Shown here: positions 1 through 16,700 of the stretch, piece by piece | Position numbering within the stretch: the first letter of the stretch is position 1 | Layout of the letters: the number at the start of each line of letters is the position of its first letter | Source of the DNA: Trichomonas vaginalis G3 | Lineage: Eukaryota; Parabasalia; Trichomonadida; Trichomonadidae | DNA: 64,000 bases | Assembly (NCBI RefSeq): GCF_026262505.1 | Contig: NC_067204.1 | Location: 6,605,797 to 6,669,796 of the forward strand | Reading direction: 5' to 3' | The notes under the pieces: model-generated | Database searches by the model: none | The model's input: the letters and a program-made list of their open reading frames with translations, nothing else | Told to the model about the DNA's origin: nothing | Program-made: the position numbers and the translations under genes

Positions 1-3000
1 TTTTATCAAACAATGATTAATATGAAAAGAAAGAGAATTCATAAAACAATGATTAATATGAAAAAGAAAGAGAATTTCATAAAACAATGATTAATATGAA
101 AAGAAATAGAATGTAATAAAACATGATATAATATGAAAAGAAAGAGAATTTTATCAAACATGATAAAATGAAAAGAAAGAGAATTTCATAAAGACAATGA
201 TAAATATGAAAGAACAATTATATAAAACAATGATAAATATGAAAAGAAAGACAATTATAAAACAATGATAAATATGAAAGAAGAGAATTCTATAAAACAA
301 TGATAAATATGAAAAGAAATAGAATTCGATACAACAATGCTAAATATGAAAAGAAAGAGAATTCCATAACACATTGATAAATATGAAAAGAAAGAGAATT
401 TTATCAAACAATGATAAATATGAAAAGAAAGAGAATTCTATAAAACAATGATTAATATGAAAAGAAAGAGAATTCCATAACACATTGATAAATATGAAAA
501 GAAAGAGAATTCCATAAAACAGGATAAATATAAAAGAAAGAGAATGTCATAAAATAATGATAAATATGAAAAGAAGAGAATAAGTTTCATGTTAACATCA
601 GCACCATGATCAACTAGGAATTGGACAATTTCTATCGACATCTTTTTGATGGAAATGCTAAGAGGGCATTCATCAATATTGAGAGAAATTCATAAAACAT
701 GATAAATATGAAAGAAAGAGAATTTCATAAAACAATGATAAATATGAAAAGAAAGAGAATTCTATAAAACAATGATAAATATGAAAAGAAAGAGAATTCT
801 ATAAAACAATGATAAATATGAAAAGAAAGAGAATTTTATCAAACAATGATAAATTGAAAAGAAAGAGAATTCCATAAAGGATAAATATGAAAAGAAAGAG
901 AATGTCATAAAATAATGATAATATGAAAAGAAGAGAATAAGTTTCATGTTAACATCAGCACCATGATCAACTAGGAATTGGACAATTTCTATCGACATCT
1001 TTTTGATGGCAATGCTAAGAGGGCATTCATCAATATTGAGGAAATTCATAAAACAATGATAAATATGAAAAGAAAGAGAATGTCATAAAACAATGATTAA
1101 TATGAAAAGAAAGAGAATGTAATAAAACAATGATTAATATGAAAAAAGAGAATTCCATAAAAACATGATAAATATGAAAGAAAAGAGAATGTCATAAAAC
1201 AATGATTAATATGAAAAGAAAGAGAATGTAATAAAAGAATGATTAATATGAAAAGAAAGAGAATTCTATAAAACAATGATTAATATGAAAAGAAAGAGAA
1301 TTTCATAAAACAATGATTAATATGAAAAGAATAGAATGTAATAAAACAATGATTAATATGAAAAGAAAGAGAATTCCATAAAACAGTGAAAATATGAAAG
1401 AAAGAGAAATTCATAAAACAATGATAAATATGAAAAGAAAGAGAATTTATCAAACAATGTTAAATATGAAAAGAAAGAGAATTTTATCAAACAATGATAA
1501 ATATGAAAAGAAAGAGAATTCCATAAAACAAGGATAAATATGAAAAGAAAGAGAATTCTATAAAACAATGATAAATATGAAAAGAAAGAGAATGTAATAA
1601 AACAATGATAAATATGAAAAGAAAGAGAATTTTATCAAACAATGATAAATATGAAAAGAAAGAGAATTTCAATAAAACAATGATAAATATGAAAAGAAAG
1701 AGAATGTCATAAAAAATGATAATATGAAAAGAAAGAGAATAAGTTTCATGTTAACATCAGCACCATGATCAACTAGGAATTGGACAATTTCTATCGACAT
1801 CTTTTTGATGGCAATACTAAGAGGGCATTCAAATATTGAGAGAAATTCATAAAAATGATAAATATGAAAAGAAAGAGAATGTCATAAAACAATGATTAAT
1901 ATGAAAAGAAAGAGAATGTAATAAAACAATGATAAATATGAAAAGAAAGAGAATGTAATAAAACAATGATTAATATGAAAAGAAAGAGAATTTTATCAAA
2001 CAATGATAAATATGAAAAGAAAGAATTTCATAAAACAATGATATAAATGAAAAGAAAGAGAATTATATAAAACAATGATTAATATGAAAAAAAGAGAATT
2101 CTATAAAACAATGATAAATATGAAAAGAAAGAGAATTCTATAAACAGTGATAAATATGAAAAGAAAGAGAATGTAATAAAACAATGATAAATATGAAAAG
2201 AAAGAGAATTCCATAAAACAATGATTAATATGAAAAGAAAGAGAATTCTATAAACAATGTTAAATATGAAAAGAAAGAGAATTTTATCAAACAATGATAA
2301 ATATGAAAAGAAAGAGAATTCCATAAAACAAGGATAAATATGAAAGAAAGAGAATGTCATAAAATAATGATAAATATGAAAAGAAAGAGAATAAGTTTCA
2401 TGTTAACATCAGCACCATGATCAACTAGGAATTGGACAATTTCTATCGACTTCACTTCGACTGCAATACTAAGAGGGCATTCATCAATATTGAGAGAAAT
2501 TCATAAAACAATGATAAATATGAAAGAAAGAGAATGTCATAAAACAATGATAAATATGAAAAGAAAGAGAATTTTATCAAACAATGATTAATATGAAAAG
2601 AAAGAGAATTCTATAAAACAATGATTAATATGAAAAGAAAGACAATTATATAAAACAATGATAAATATGAAAAGAAAGACAATTATATAAAACAATGATA
2701 AATATGAAAAGAAAGAGAATTTTATCAAACAATGATTAATATGAAAAGAAAGAGAATTCTATAAAACAATGATTAATATGAAAAGAAAGAGAATTCATAA
2801 AACAATGATTAATATGAAAAGAAATAGAATGTAATAAAACAATGATAAATATGAAAAGAAAGAGAATTTATCAAACAATGATAAATATGAAAAGAAAGAG
2901 AATTTCATAAAACAATGATAAATATGAAAGAAAGACAATTATATAAACAATGATAAATATGAAAAGAAAGACAATTATATAAAACAATGATAAATATGAA

Positions 3001-4134
3001 AAGAAAGAGAATTCTATAAAACAATGATAAATATGAAAAGAAATAGAATTCGATACAACAATGCTAAATATGAAAAGAAAGAGAATTCCATAACACATTG
3101 ATAAATATAAATATGAAAAGAAGAGAATGTCATAAAATAATGATAAATATGAAAAGAAAGAGAATAAGTTTCATGTTAACATCAGCACCATGATCAACTA
3201 GGAATTGGACAATTTCTATCGACATCTTTTTGATGGCAATGCTAAGAGGGCATTCATCAATATTGAGAGAAATTCATAAAACAATGATAAATATGAAAAG
3301 AAAGAGAATGTCATAAAACAATGATTAATATGAAAAGAAAGAGAATGTAATAAAACAATGATAAATATGAAAAAGAAAGAGAATGTAAAAAACAATGATA
3401 AATATGAAAAAGAAAGAGAATTTTATCAAACAATGATAAATATGAAAAGAAAGAGAATTTCATAAAACAATGATAAATATGAAAAGAAAGACAATTATAT
3501 AAACAATGATAAAATATGAAAAGAAAGAGAATTTTATCAAACAATGATAAATATGAAAAGAAAGAGAATTCTATAAAACAATGATAAATATGAAAAGAAA
3601 GAGAATTTTATCAAACAATGATAAATATGAAAAGAAAGAGAATGTCATAAAATAATGCTAAATATGAAAAGAAAGAGAATTCCATAAAACAAGGATAAAT
3701 ATGAAAAGAAAGAGAATGTCATAAAATAATGATAAATATGAAAAGAAAGAGAATAAGTTTCATGTTAACATCAGCACCATGATCAACTAGGAATTGGACA
3801 ATTTCTATCGACATCTTTTTGATGGCAATGCTAAGAGGGCATTCATCAATATTGAGAGAAATTCATAAAACAATGATAAATATGAAAAGAAAGAGAATTT
3901 CATAAAACAATGATAAATATGAAAAGAAAGAGAATGTAATAAAACAATGATAAATATGAAAAGAAAGAGAATGTAATAAAACAATGATAAATATGAAAAG
4001 AAAGAGAATTTTATCAAACAATGATAAATATGAAAAGAAAGAGAATTCCATAAAACAAGGATAAATATGAAAAGAAAGAGAATGTCATAAAATAATGATA
4101 AATATGAAAAGAAAGAGAATGTCATAAAACAATG

Positions 4135-7100
4135 ATAAATATGAAAAGAAATAGAATGTAATAAAACAATGATTAATATGAAAAGAAAGAGAATTCCATA
4201 AAACAGTGATAAATATGAAAAGAAAGAGAATTTCATAAAACAATGATAAATATGAAAAGAAAGACAATTATATAAAACAATGATAAATATGAAAAGAAAG
4301 ACAATTATATAAAACAATGATAAATATGAAAAGAAAGAGAATTCTATAAAACAGTGATAAATATGAAAAGAAAGAGAATGTAATAAAACAATGATAAATA
4401 TGAAAAGAAAGAGAATTCTATAAAACAATGATTAATATGAAAAGAAAGAGAATGTCATAAAATAATGATAAATATGAAAAGAAAGAGAATGTCATAAAAC
4501 AATGATAAATATGAAAAGAAAGAGAATGTCATAAAATAATGCTAAATATGAAAAGAAACAGAATTCCATAAAACAAGGATAAATATGAAAAGAAAGAGAA
4601 TGTCATAAAATAATGATAAATATGAAAAGAAAGAGAATAAGTTTCATGTTAACATCAGCACCATGATCAACTAGGAATTGGACAATTTCTATCGACATCT
4701 TTTTGATGGCAATGCTAAGAGGGCATTCATCAATATTGAGAGAAATTCATAAAACAATGATAAATATGAAAAGAAAGAGAATTTCATAAAACAATGATAA
4801 ATATGAAAAGAAAGAGAATTCTATAAAACAATGATAAATATGAAAAGAAAGAGAATTCTAAAAACAATGATAAATATGAAAAGAAAGAGAATTTTATCAA
4901 ACAATGATAAATATGAAAAGAAAGAGAATTCCATAAAACAAGGATAAATATGAAAAGAAAGAGAATGTCATAAAATAATGATAAATATGAAAAGAAAGAG
5001 AATAAGTTTCATGTTAACATCAGCACCATGATCAACTAGGAATTGGACAATTTCTATCGACATCTTTTGATGGCAATACTAAGAGGGCATTCATCAATAT
5101 TGAGAGAAATTCATAAAACAATGATAAATATGAAAAGAAAGAGATTCTATCAAACAATGATAAATATGAAAAGAAAGAGAATTTCATAAAACAATGATTA
5201 ATATGAAAAGAAAGAGAATGTAATAAAACAATGTTAAATATGAAAAGAAAGAGAATTCCACAACACATTGATAAATATGAAAAGAAAGAGAATTTCATAA
5301 AACAATGATTAATATGAAAAGAAAGAGAATTTTATCAAATAATGATAAATATGAAAAGAAAGAGAATGTAATAAAACACTGATAAATATGAAAAGAAAGA
5401 GAATTCTATAAAACAATGATTAATATGAAAAGAAAGAGAATTCCATAACACATTGATAAATATGAAAAGAAAGAGAAATCCATAAAACAATGATAAATAT
5501 GAAAAGAAAGACAATTATATAAAACAATGATAAATATGAAAAGAAAGAGAATTTCATAAAACAATGATTAATATGAAAAGAAATAGAATGTAATAAAACA
5601 ATGATTAATATGAAAAGAAAGAGAATTCCATAAAACAATGATTAATATGAAAAGAAGGAGAATTTCATAAAACAATGATTAATATGAAAAGAAAGAGAAT
5701 TCGATACAACAATGCTAAATATGAAAAGAAAGAGAATTCCATAAAACAAGGATAAATATGAAAAGAAAGAGAATGTAATAAAATAATGCTAAATATGAAA
5801 AGAAAGAGAATTTCATAAAACAATGATAAATATGAAAAGAAATAGAATAAGTTTCATGTTAACATCAGCACCATGATCAACTAGGAATTGGACAATTTCT
5901 ATCGACATCTTTTTGATGGCAATGCTAAGAGGGCATTCATCAATATTGAGAGAAATTCATAAAACAATGATAAATATGAAAAGAAAGAGAATGTCATAAA
6001 ACAATGATTAATATGAAAAGAAAGAGAATTCTATAAAAGAATGATTAATATGAAAAGAAAGAGAATTCTATAAAACAATGATTAATATGAAAAGAAAGAG
6101 AATTTCATAAAACAATGATTAATATGAAAAGAAATAGAATGTAATAAAACAATGATTAATATGAAAAGAAAGAGAATTCCATAAAACAATGATAAATATG
6201 AAAAGAAAGAGAATTTCATAAAACAATGCTAAATATGAAAAGAAAGAGAATTTTATCAAACAATGATAAATATGAAAAGAAAGAGAATTTCATACCACAT
6301 TGATAAATATGAAAAGAAAGAGAATTCCATAAAACAATGATAAATATGAAAAGAAATAGAATTCGATACAACAATGCTAAATATGAAAAGAAAGAGAATT
6401 TCATAAAACAATGATAAATATGAAAAGAAAGAGAATTTCATAAAACAATGATAAATATGAAAAGAAAGAGAATTCTATAAAACAATGATAAATATGAAAA
6501 GAAAGAGAATTTCATAAAACAATGTTAAATATGAAAAGAAAGAGAATTCCATAACACATTGATAAATATGAAAAGAAAGAGAATTCCATAAAACAAGGAT
6601 AAATATGAAAAGAAAGAGAATGTCATAAAATAATGATAAATATGAAAAGAAAGAGAATAAGTTTCATGTTAACATCAGCACCATGATCAACTAGGAATTG
6701 GACAATTTCTATCGACTTCACTTCGACTGCAATACTAAGAGGGCATTCATCAATATTGAGAGAAATTCATAAAACAATGATAAATATGAAAAGAAAGAGA
6801 ATGTAATAAAACAATGATAAATATGAAAAGAAAGAGAATGTAATAAAACAATGATTAATATGAAAAGAAAGAGAATTCCATAAAACAATGATAAATATGA
6901 AAAGAAAGAGAATGTCATAAAACAATGATTAATATGAAAAGAAAGAGAATGTAATAAAAGAATGATTAATATGAAAAGAAAGAGAATTCTATAAAACAAT
7001 GATTAATATGAAAAGAAAGAGAATTTCATAAAACAATGATTAATATGAAAAGAAATAGAATGTAATAAAACAATGATTAATATGAAAAGAAAGGATTCCA

Positions 7101-10100
7101 TAAAACAGTGATAAATATGAAAAGAAAGAGAATTTCATAAAACAATGATAAATATGAAAAGAAAGACAATTATAAAACAATGATAAATATGAAAGAAAGA
7201 CAATTATATAAAACAATGATAAATATGAAAAGAAAGAGAATTCTATAAAACAGTGATAAATATGAAAAGAAAGAGAATGTAATAAAACAATGATAAATAT
7301 GAAAAGAAAGAGAATTCTATAAAACAATGATTAATATGAAAAGAAAGAGAATTCCATAACACATTGATAAATATGAAAAGAAAGAGAATTCCATAAAACA
7401 AGGATAAATATGAAAAGAAAGAGAATGTCATAAAATAATGATAAATATGAAAAGAAAGAGAATAAGTTTCATGTTAACATCAGCACCATGATCAACTAGG
7501 AATTGGACAATTTCTATCGACATTTTTGATGGCAATGCTAAGAGGGCATTCATCAATATTGAGAGAAATTCATAAAACAATGATAAATATGAAAAGAAAG
7601 AGAATGTCATAAAACAATGATAAATATGAAAAGAAAGAGAATTCTATAAAACAATGATAAATATGAAAAGAAAGAGAATGTAATAAAACAATGATTAATA
7701 TGAAAAGAAAGAGAATTTTATCAAACAATGATAAATATGAAAAGAAAGAGAATTTCATAAAACAATGATAAATATGAAAAGAAAGAGAATTATATAAAAC
7801 AATGATTAATATGAAAAGAAAGAGAATTCTATAAAACAATGATAAATATGAAAAGAAAGAGAATTCTATAAAACAGTGATAAATATGAAAAGAAAGAGAA
7901 TGTAATAAAACAATGATAAATATGAAAAGAAAGAGAATTCCATAAAACAATGATTAATATGAAAAGAAAGAGAATTCTATAAAACAATGTTAAATATGAA
8001 AAGAAAGAGAATTTTATCAAACAATGATAAATATGAAAAGAAAGAGAATTCCATAAAACAAGGATAAATATGAAAAGAAAGAGAATGTCATAAAATAATG
8101 ATAAATATGAAAAGAAAGAGAATGTAATAAAACAATGATAAATATGAAAAGAAAGAGAATAAGTTTCATGTTAACATCAGCACCATGATCAACTAGGAAT
8201 TGGACAATTTCTATCGACATCTTTTTGATGGCAATACTAAGAGGGCATTCATCAATATTGAGAGAAATTCATAAAACAATGATAAATATGAAAAGAAAGA
8301 GAATGTCATAAAACAATGATAAATATGAAAAGAAAGAGAATTCTATAAAACAATGATTAATATGAAAAGAAAGACAATTATATAAAACAATGATAAATAT
8401 GAAAAGAAAGACAATTATATAAAACAATGATAAATATGAAAAGAAAGAGAATTTTATCAAACAATGATTAATATGAAAAGAAAGAGAATTCTATAAAACA
8501 ATGATTAATATGAAAAGAAAGAGAATTTCATAAAACAATGATTAATATGAAAAGAAATAGAATGTAATAAAACAATGATAAATATGAAAAGAAAGAGAAT
8601 TTTATCAAACAATGATAAATATGAAAAGAAAGAGAATTTCATAAAACAATGATAAATATGAAAAGAAAGACAATTATATAAAACAATGATAAATATGAAA
8701 AGAAAGACAATTATATAAAACAATGATAAATATGAAAAGAAAGAGAATTCTATAAAACAATGATAAATATGAAAAGAAATAGAATTCGATACAACAATGC
8801 TAAATATGAAAAGAAAGAGAATTCCATAAAACAAGGATAAATATGAAAAGAAAGAGAATGTCATAAAATAATGATAAATATGAAAAGAAAGAGAATAAGT
8901 TTCATGTTAACATCAGCACCATGATCAACTAGGAATTGGACAATTTCTATCGACATCTTTTTGATGGCAATGCTAAGAGGGCATTCATCAATATTGAGAG
9001 AAATTCATAAAACAATGATAAATATGAAAAGAAAGAGAATGTCATAAAACAATGATTAATATGAAAAGAAAGAGAATGTAATAAAACAATGATAAATATG
9101 AAAAGAAAGAGAATGTAATAAAACAATGATAAATATGAAAAGAAAGAGAATTTTATCAAACAATGATAAATATGAAAAGAAAGAGAATTCCATAACACAT
9201 TGATAAATATGAAAAGAAAGAGAATGTAATAAAACAATGATAAATATGAAAAGAAAGAGAATTTTATCAAACAATGTTAAATATGAAAAGAAAGAGAATT
9301 CCATAACACATTGATAAATATGAAAAGAAAGAGAATTCCATAAAACAAGGATAAATATGAAAAGAAAGAGAATGTCATAAAATAATGATAAATATGAAAA
9401 GAAAGAGAATTCTAAAACAATGATTAATATGAAAAGAAAGAGAATTCTATAAAACAATGATAAATATGAAAAGAAAGAGAATTCCATAACACATTGATAA
9501 ATATGAAAAGAAAGAGAATTCCATAAAACAAGGATAAATATGAAAAAGAAAGAGAATGTCATAAAATAATGATAAATATGAAAAGAAAGAGAATAAGTTT
9601 CATGTTAACATCAGCACCATGATCAACTAGGAATTGGACAATTTCTATCGACATCTTTTTGATGGCAATGCTAAGAGGGCATTCATCAATATGAGAGAAA
9701 TTCATAAAACAATGATAAATATGAAAAGAAAGAGAATTCTATAAAACAATGATTAATATGAAAAGAAAGAGAATTCTATAAAACAATGATAAATATGAAA
9801 AGAAAGAGAATTCCATAACACATTGATAAATATGAAAAAGAAAGAGAATTCCATAAAACAAGGATAAATATGAAAAGAAAGAGAATGTCATAAAATAATG
9901 ATAAATATGAAAAGAAAGAGATAAGTTTCATGTTAACATCAGCACCATGATCAACTAGGAATTGGACAATTTCTATCGACATCTTTTTGATGGCAATACT
10001 AAGAGGGCATTCATCAATATTGAGAGAAATTCATAAAACAATGATAAATATGAAAAGAAAGAGAATTTCATAAAACAATGATTAATATGAAAAGAAAGAG

Positions 10101-10740
10101 AATTTCATAAAACAATGATAAATATGAAAAGAAATAGAATTTCGATACAAACAATGCTAAATATGAAAAGAAAGAGAATTTCATAAAACAATGCTAAATA
10201 TGAAAAAAAGAGAATTTCATAAAACAATGATTAATATGAAAAGAAAGAGAATTCTATAAAACAATGATAAATATGACAAGAAAGAGAATTCCATAACACA
10301 TTGATAAATATGAAAAGAAAGAGAATTCCATAAAACAAGGATAAATATGAAAAGAAAAGAGAATGTCATAAAATAATGATAAATATGAAAGAAAGAGAAT
10401 AAGTTCATGTTAACATCAGCACCATGATCAACTAGGAATTGGACAATTTCTATCGACATCTTTTTGATGGCAATGCTAAGAGGGCATTCATCAATATTGA
10501 GAGAAATTCATAAAACAATGATAAATATGAAAAGAAGAGAATGTCATAAAACAATGATAAATATGAAAAGAAAGAGAATTCTATAAAACAATGATAAATA
10601 TGAAAAGAAAGAGAATTCATAAACAATGAATAAATATGAAAAGAAAGAGAATGTTATAAAACAAGGATAAATATGAAAAGAAAGACAATTCTATAAAACA
10701 ATGCTAAATATGAAAAGAAAGAGAATTCCATAACACATTG
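4135..10740. repeat. Higher-order repeat block, copy 1 (~6.6 kb)
   Basis: This block holds ankyrin cassettes at 4641, 5006, 5851, 6661, 7466, 8163, 8899, 9597 and 9925. The same unequal spacing returns ~6,590 bp downstream (11235 to 16515) with offsets of only 6,588-6,594 bp, and the hinge variants between cassettes also match. The left boundary is an estimate, taken where the shared run of GAAATAGAATGTAATAAAAC begins (4135 and 10741). From about 9.4 to 11.3 kb this copy has many one- to few-base gaps compared with its partner. Confidence 0.8.
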
Positions 10741-13700
10741 ATAAATATGAAAAGAAATAGAATGTAATAAAACAATGATTAATATGAAAAGAAAGAGAAT
10801 TCCATAAAACAGTGATAAATATGAAAAGAAAGAGAATTTCATAAAACAATGATAAATATGAAAAGAAAGACAATTATATAAAACAATGATAAATATGAAA
10901 AGAAAGACAATTATATAAAACAATGATAAATATGAAAAGAAAGAGAATTCTATAAAACAGTGATAAATATGAAAAGAAAGAGAATGTAATAAAACAATGA
11001 TAAATATAAAAGAAAGAGAATTCTATAAAACAATGATTAATATGAAAAGAAAGAGAATGTCATAAAAATGATAATATGAAAAGAAAGAGAATGTAATAAA
11101 ACAATGATAAATATGAAAAGAAAGAGAATGTCATAAAATGCTAATATGAAAAGAAAGAGAATTCATAAAAAAAGATAAATATGAAAAGAAAGAGAATGTC
11201 ATAAAATAATGATAAATATGAAAAGAAAGAGAATGTTTCATGTTAAAAGCACCATGATCAACTAGAATTGGAAATTTCTATCGACATCTTTTTGATGGCA
11301 ATGCTAAGAGGGCATTCATCAATATTGAGAGAAATTCATAAAACAATGATAAATATGAAAAGAAAGAGAATTTCATAAAACAATGATAAATATGAAAAGA
11401 AAGAGAATTCTATAAAACAATGATAAATATGAAAAGAAAGAGAATTCTATAAAACAATGATAAATATGAAAAGAAAGAGAATTTTATCAAACAATGATAA
11501 ATATGAAAAGAAAGAGAATTCCATAAAACAAGGATAAATATGAAAAGAAAGAGAATGTCATAAAATAATGATAAATATGAAAAGAAAGAGAATAAGTTTC
11601 ATGTTAACATCAGCACCATGATCAACTAGGAATTGGACAATTTCTATCGACATCTTTTTGATGGCAATACTAAGAGGGCATTCATCAATATTGAGAGAAA
11701 TTCATAAAACAATGATAAATATGAAAAGAAAGAGATTCTATCAAACAATGATAAATATGAAAAGAAAGAGAATTTCATAAAACAATGATTAATATGAAAA
11801 GAAAGAGAATGTAATAAAACAATGTTAAATATGAAAAGAAAGAGAATTCCACAACACATTGATAAATATGAAAAGAAAGAGAATTTCATAAAACAATGAT
11901 TAATATGAAAAGAAAGAGAATTTTATCAAATAATGATAAATATGAAAAGAAAGAGAATGTAATAAAACACTGATAAATATGAAAAGAAAGAGAATTCTAT
12001 AAAACAATGATTAATATGAAAAGAAAGAGAATTCCATAACACATTGATAAATATGAAAAGAAAGAGAAATCCATAAAACAATGATAAATATGAAAAGAAA
12101 GACAATTATATAAAACAATGATAAATATGAAAAGAAAGAGAATTTCATAAAACAATGATTAATATGAAAAGAAATAGAATGTAATAAAACAATGATTAAT
12201 ATGAAAAGAAAGAGAATTCCATAAAACAATGATTAATATGAAAAGAAGGAGAATTTCATAAAACAATGATTAATATGAAAAGAAAGAGAATTCGATACAA
12301 CAATGCTAAATATGAAAAGAAAGAGAATTCCATAAAACAAGGATAAATATGAAAAGAAAGAGAATGTAATAAAATAATGCTAAATATGAAAAGAAAGAGA
12401 ATTTCATAAAACAATGATAAATATGAAAAGAAATAGAATAAGTTTCATGTTAACATCAGCACCATGATCAACTAGGAATTGGACAATTTCTATCGACATC
12501 TTTTTGATGGCAATGCTAAGAGGGTTCATCAATATTGAGAGAAATTCATAAAACAATGATAAATATGAAAAGAAAGAGAATGTCATAAAACAATGATTAA
12601 TATGAAAAGAAAGAGAATTCTATAAAAGAATGATTAATATGAAAAGAAAGAGAATTCTATAAAACAATGATTAATATGAAAAGAAAGAGAATTTCATAAA
12701 ACAATGATTAATATGAAAAGAAATAGAATGTAATAAAACAATGATTAATATGAAAAGAAAGAGAATTCCATAAAACAATGATAAATATGAAAAGAAAGAG
12801 AATTTCATAAAACAATGCTAAATATGAAAAGAAAGAGAATTTTATCAAACAATGATAAATATGAAAAGAAAGAGAATTTCATACCACATTGATAAATATG
12901 AAAAGAAAGAGAATTCCATAAAACAATGATAAATATGAAAAGAAATAGAATTCGATACAACAATGCTAAATATGAAAAGAAAGAGAATTTCATAAAACAA
13001 TGATAAATATGAAAAGAAAGAGAATTTCATAAAACAATGATAAATATGAAAAGAAAGAGAATTCTATAAAACAATGATAAATATGAAAAGAAAGAGAATT
13101 TCATAAAACAATGTTAAATATGAAAAGAAAGAGAATTCCATAACACATTGATAAATATGAAAAGAAAGAGAATTCCATAAAACAAGGATAAATATGAAAA
13201 GAAAGAGAATGTCATAAAATAATGATAAATATGAAAAGAAAGAGAATAAGTTTCATGTTAACATCAGCACCATGATCAACTAGGAATTGGACAATTTCTA
13301 TCGACTTCACTTCGACTGCAATACTAAGAGGGCATTCATCAATATTGAGAGAAATTCATAAAACAATGATAAATATGAAAAGAAAGAGAATGTAATAAAA
13401 CAATGATAAATATGAAAAGAAAGAGAATTATAAAACAATGATTAATATGAAAAGAAAGAGAATTCCATAAAACAATGATAAATATGAAAAGAAAGAGAAT
13501 GTCATAAAACAATGATTAATATGAAAAGAAAGAGAATGTAATAAAAGAATGATTAATATGAAAAGAAAGAGAATTCTATAAAACAATGATTAATATGAAA
13601 AGAAAGAGAATTTCATAAAACAATGATTAATATGAAAAGAAATAGAATGTAATAAAACAATGATTAATATGAAAAGAAAGAGGATTCCATAAAACAGTGA

Positions 13701-16700
13701 TAAATATGAAAAGAAAGAGAATTTCATAAAACAATGATAAATATGAAAAGAAAGACAATTATATAAAACAATGATAAATATGAAAAGAAAGACAATTATA
13801 TAAAACAATGATAAATATGAAAAGAAAGAGAATTCTATAAAACAGTGATAAATATGAAAAGAAAGAGAATGTAATAAAACAATGATAAATATGAAAAGAA
13901 AGAGAATTCTATAAAACAATGATTAATATGAAAAGAAAGAGAATTCCATAACACATTGATAAATATGAAAAGAAAGAGAATTCCATAAAACAAGGATAAA
14001 TATGAAAAGAAAGAGAATGTCATAAAATAATGATAAATATGAAAAGAAAGAGAATAAGTTTCATGTTAACATCAGCACCATGATCAACTAGGAATTGGAC
14101 AATTTCTATCGACATCTTTTTGATGGCAATGCTAAGAGGGCATTCATCAATATTGAGAGAAATTCATAAAACAATGATAAATATGAAAAGAAAGAGAATG
14201 TCATAAAACAATGATAAATATGAAAAGAAAGAGAATTCTATAAAACAATGATAAATATGAAAAGAAAGAGAATGTAATAAAACAATGATTAATATGAAAA
14301 GAAAGAGAATTTTATCAAACAATGATAAATATGAAAAGAAAGAGAATTTCATAAAACAATGATAAATATGAAAAGAAAGAAATTATATAAAACAATGATT
14401 AATATGAAAAGAAAGAGAATTCTATAAAACAATGATAAATATGAAAAGAAAGAGAATTCTATAAAACAGTGATAAATATGAAAAGAAAGAGAATGTAATA
14501 AAACAATGATAAATATGAAAAGAAAGAGAATTCCATAAAACAATGATTAATATGAAAAGAAAGAGAATTCTATAAAACAATGTTAAATATGAAAAGAAAG
14601 AGAATTTTATCAAACAATGATAAATATGAAAAGAAAGAGAATTCCATAAAACAAGGATAAATATGAAAAGAAAGAGAATGTCATAAAATAATGATAAATA
14701 TGAAAAGAAAGAGAATGTAATAAAACAATGATAAATATGAAAAGAAAGAGAATAAGTTTCATGTTAACATCAGCACCATGATCAACTAGGAATTGGACAA
14801 TTTCTATCGACATCTTTTTGATGGCAATACTAAGAGGGCATTCATCAATATTGAGAGAAATTCATAAAACAATGATAAATATGAAAAGAAATGTCATAAA
14901 ACAATGATAAATATGAAAAGAAAGAGAATTCTATAAAACAATGATTAATATGAAAAGAAAGACAATTATATAAAACAATGATAAATATGAAAAGAAAGAC
15001 AATTATATAAAACAATGATAAATATGAAAAGAAAGAGAATTTTATCAAACAATGATTAATATGAAAAGAAAGAGAATTCTATAAAACAATGATTAATATG
15101 AAAAGAAAGAGAATTTCATAAAACAATGATTAATATGAAAAGAAATAGAATGTAATAAAACAATGATAAATATGAAAAGAAAGAGAATTTTATCAAACAA
15201 TGATAAATATGAAAAGAAAGAGAATTTCATAAAACAATGATAAATATGAAAAGAAAGACAATTATATAAAACAATGATAAATATGAAAAGAAAGACAATT
15301 ATATAAAACAATGATAAATATGAAAAGAAAGAGAATTCTATAAAACAATGATAAATATGAAAAGAAATAGAATTCGATACAACAATGCTAAATATGAAAA
15401 GAAAGAGAATTCCATAAAACAAGGATAAATATGAAAAGAAAGAGAATGTCATAAAATAATGATAAATATGAAAAGAAAGAGAATAAGTTTCATGTTAACA
15501 TCAGCACCATGATCAACTAGGAATTGGACAATTTCTATCGACATCTTTTTGATGGCAATGCTAAGAGGGCATTCATCAATATTGAGAGAAATTCATAAAA
15601 CAATGATAAATATGAAAAGAAAGAGAATGTCATAAAACAATGATTAATATGAAAAGAAAGAGAATGTAATAAAACAATGATAAATATGAAAAGAAAGAGA
15701 ATGTAATAAAACAATGATAAATATGAAAAGAAAGAGAATTTTATCAAACAATGATAAATATGAAAAGAAAGAGAATTCCATAACACATTGATAAATATGA
15801 AAAGAAAGAGAATGTAATAAAACAATGATAAATATGAAAAGAAAGAGAATTTTATCAAACAATGTTAAATATGAAAAGAAAGAGAATTCCATAACACATT
15901 GATAAATATGAAAAGAAAGAGAATTCCATAAAACAAGGATAAATATGAAAAGAAAGAGAATGTCATAAAATAATGATAAATATGAAAAGAAAGAGAATTC
16001 TATAAAACAATGATTAATATGAAAAGAAAGAGAATTCTATAAAACAATGATAAATATGAAAAGAAAGAGAATTCCATAACACATTGATAAATATGAAAAG
16101 AAAGAGAATTCCATAAAACAAGGATAAATATGAAAAGAAAGAGAATGTCATAAAATAATGATAAATATGAAAAGAAAGAGAATAAGTTTCATGTTAACAT
16201 CAGCACCATGATCAACTAGGAATTGGACAATTTCTATCGACATCTTTTTGATGGCAATGCTAAGAGGGCATTCATCAATATTGAGAGAAATTCATAAAAC
16301 AATGATAAATATGAAAAGAAAGAGAATTCTATAAAACAATGATTAATATGAAAAGAAAGAGAATTCTATAAAACAATGATAAATATGAAAAGAAAGAGAA
16401 TTCCATAACACATTGATAAATATGAAAAGAAAGAGAATTCCATAAAACAAGGATAAATATGAAAAGAAAGAGAATGTCATAAAATAATGATAAATATGAA
16501 AAGAAAGAGAATAAGTTTCATGTTAACATCAGCACCATGATCAACTAGGAATTGGACAATTTCTATCGACATCTTTTTGATGGCAATACTAAGAGGGCAT
16601 TCATCAATATTGAGAGAAATTCATAAAACAATGATAAATATGAAAAGAAAGAGAATTTCATAAAACAATGATTAATATGAAAAGAAAGAGAATTTCATAA

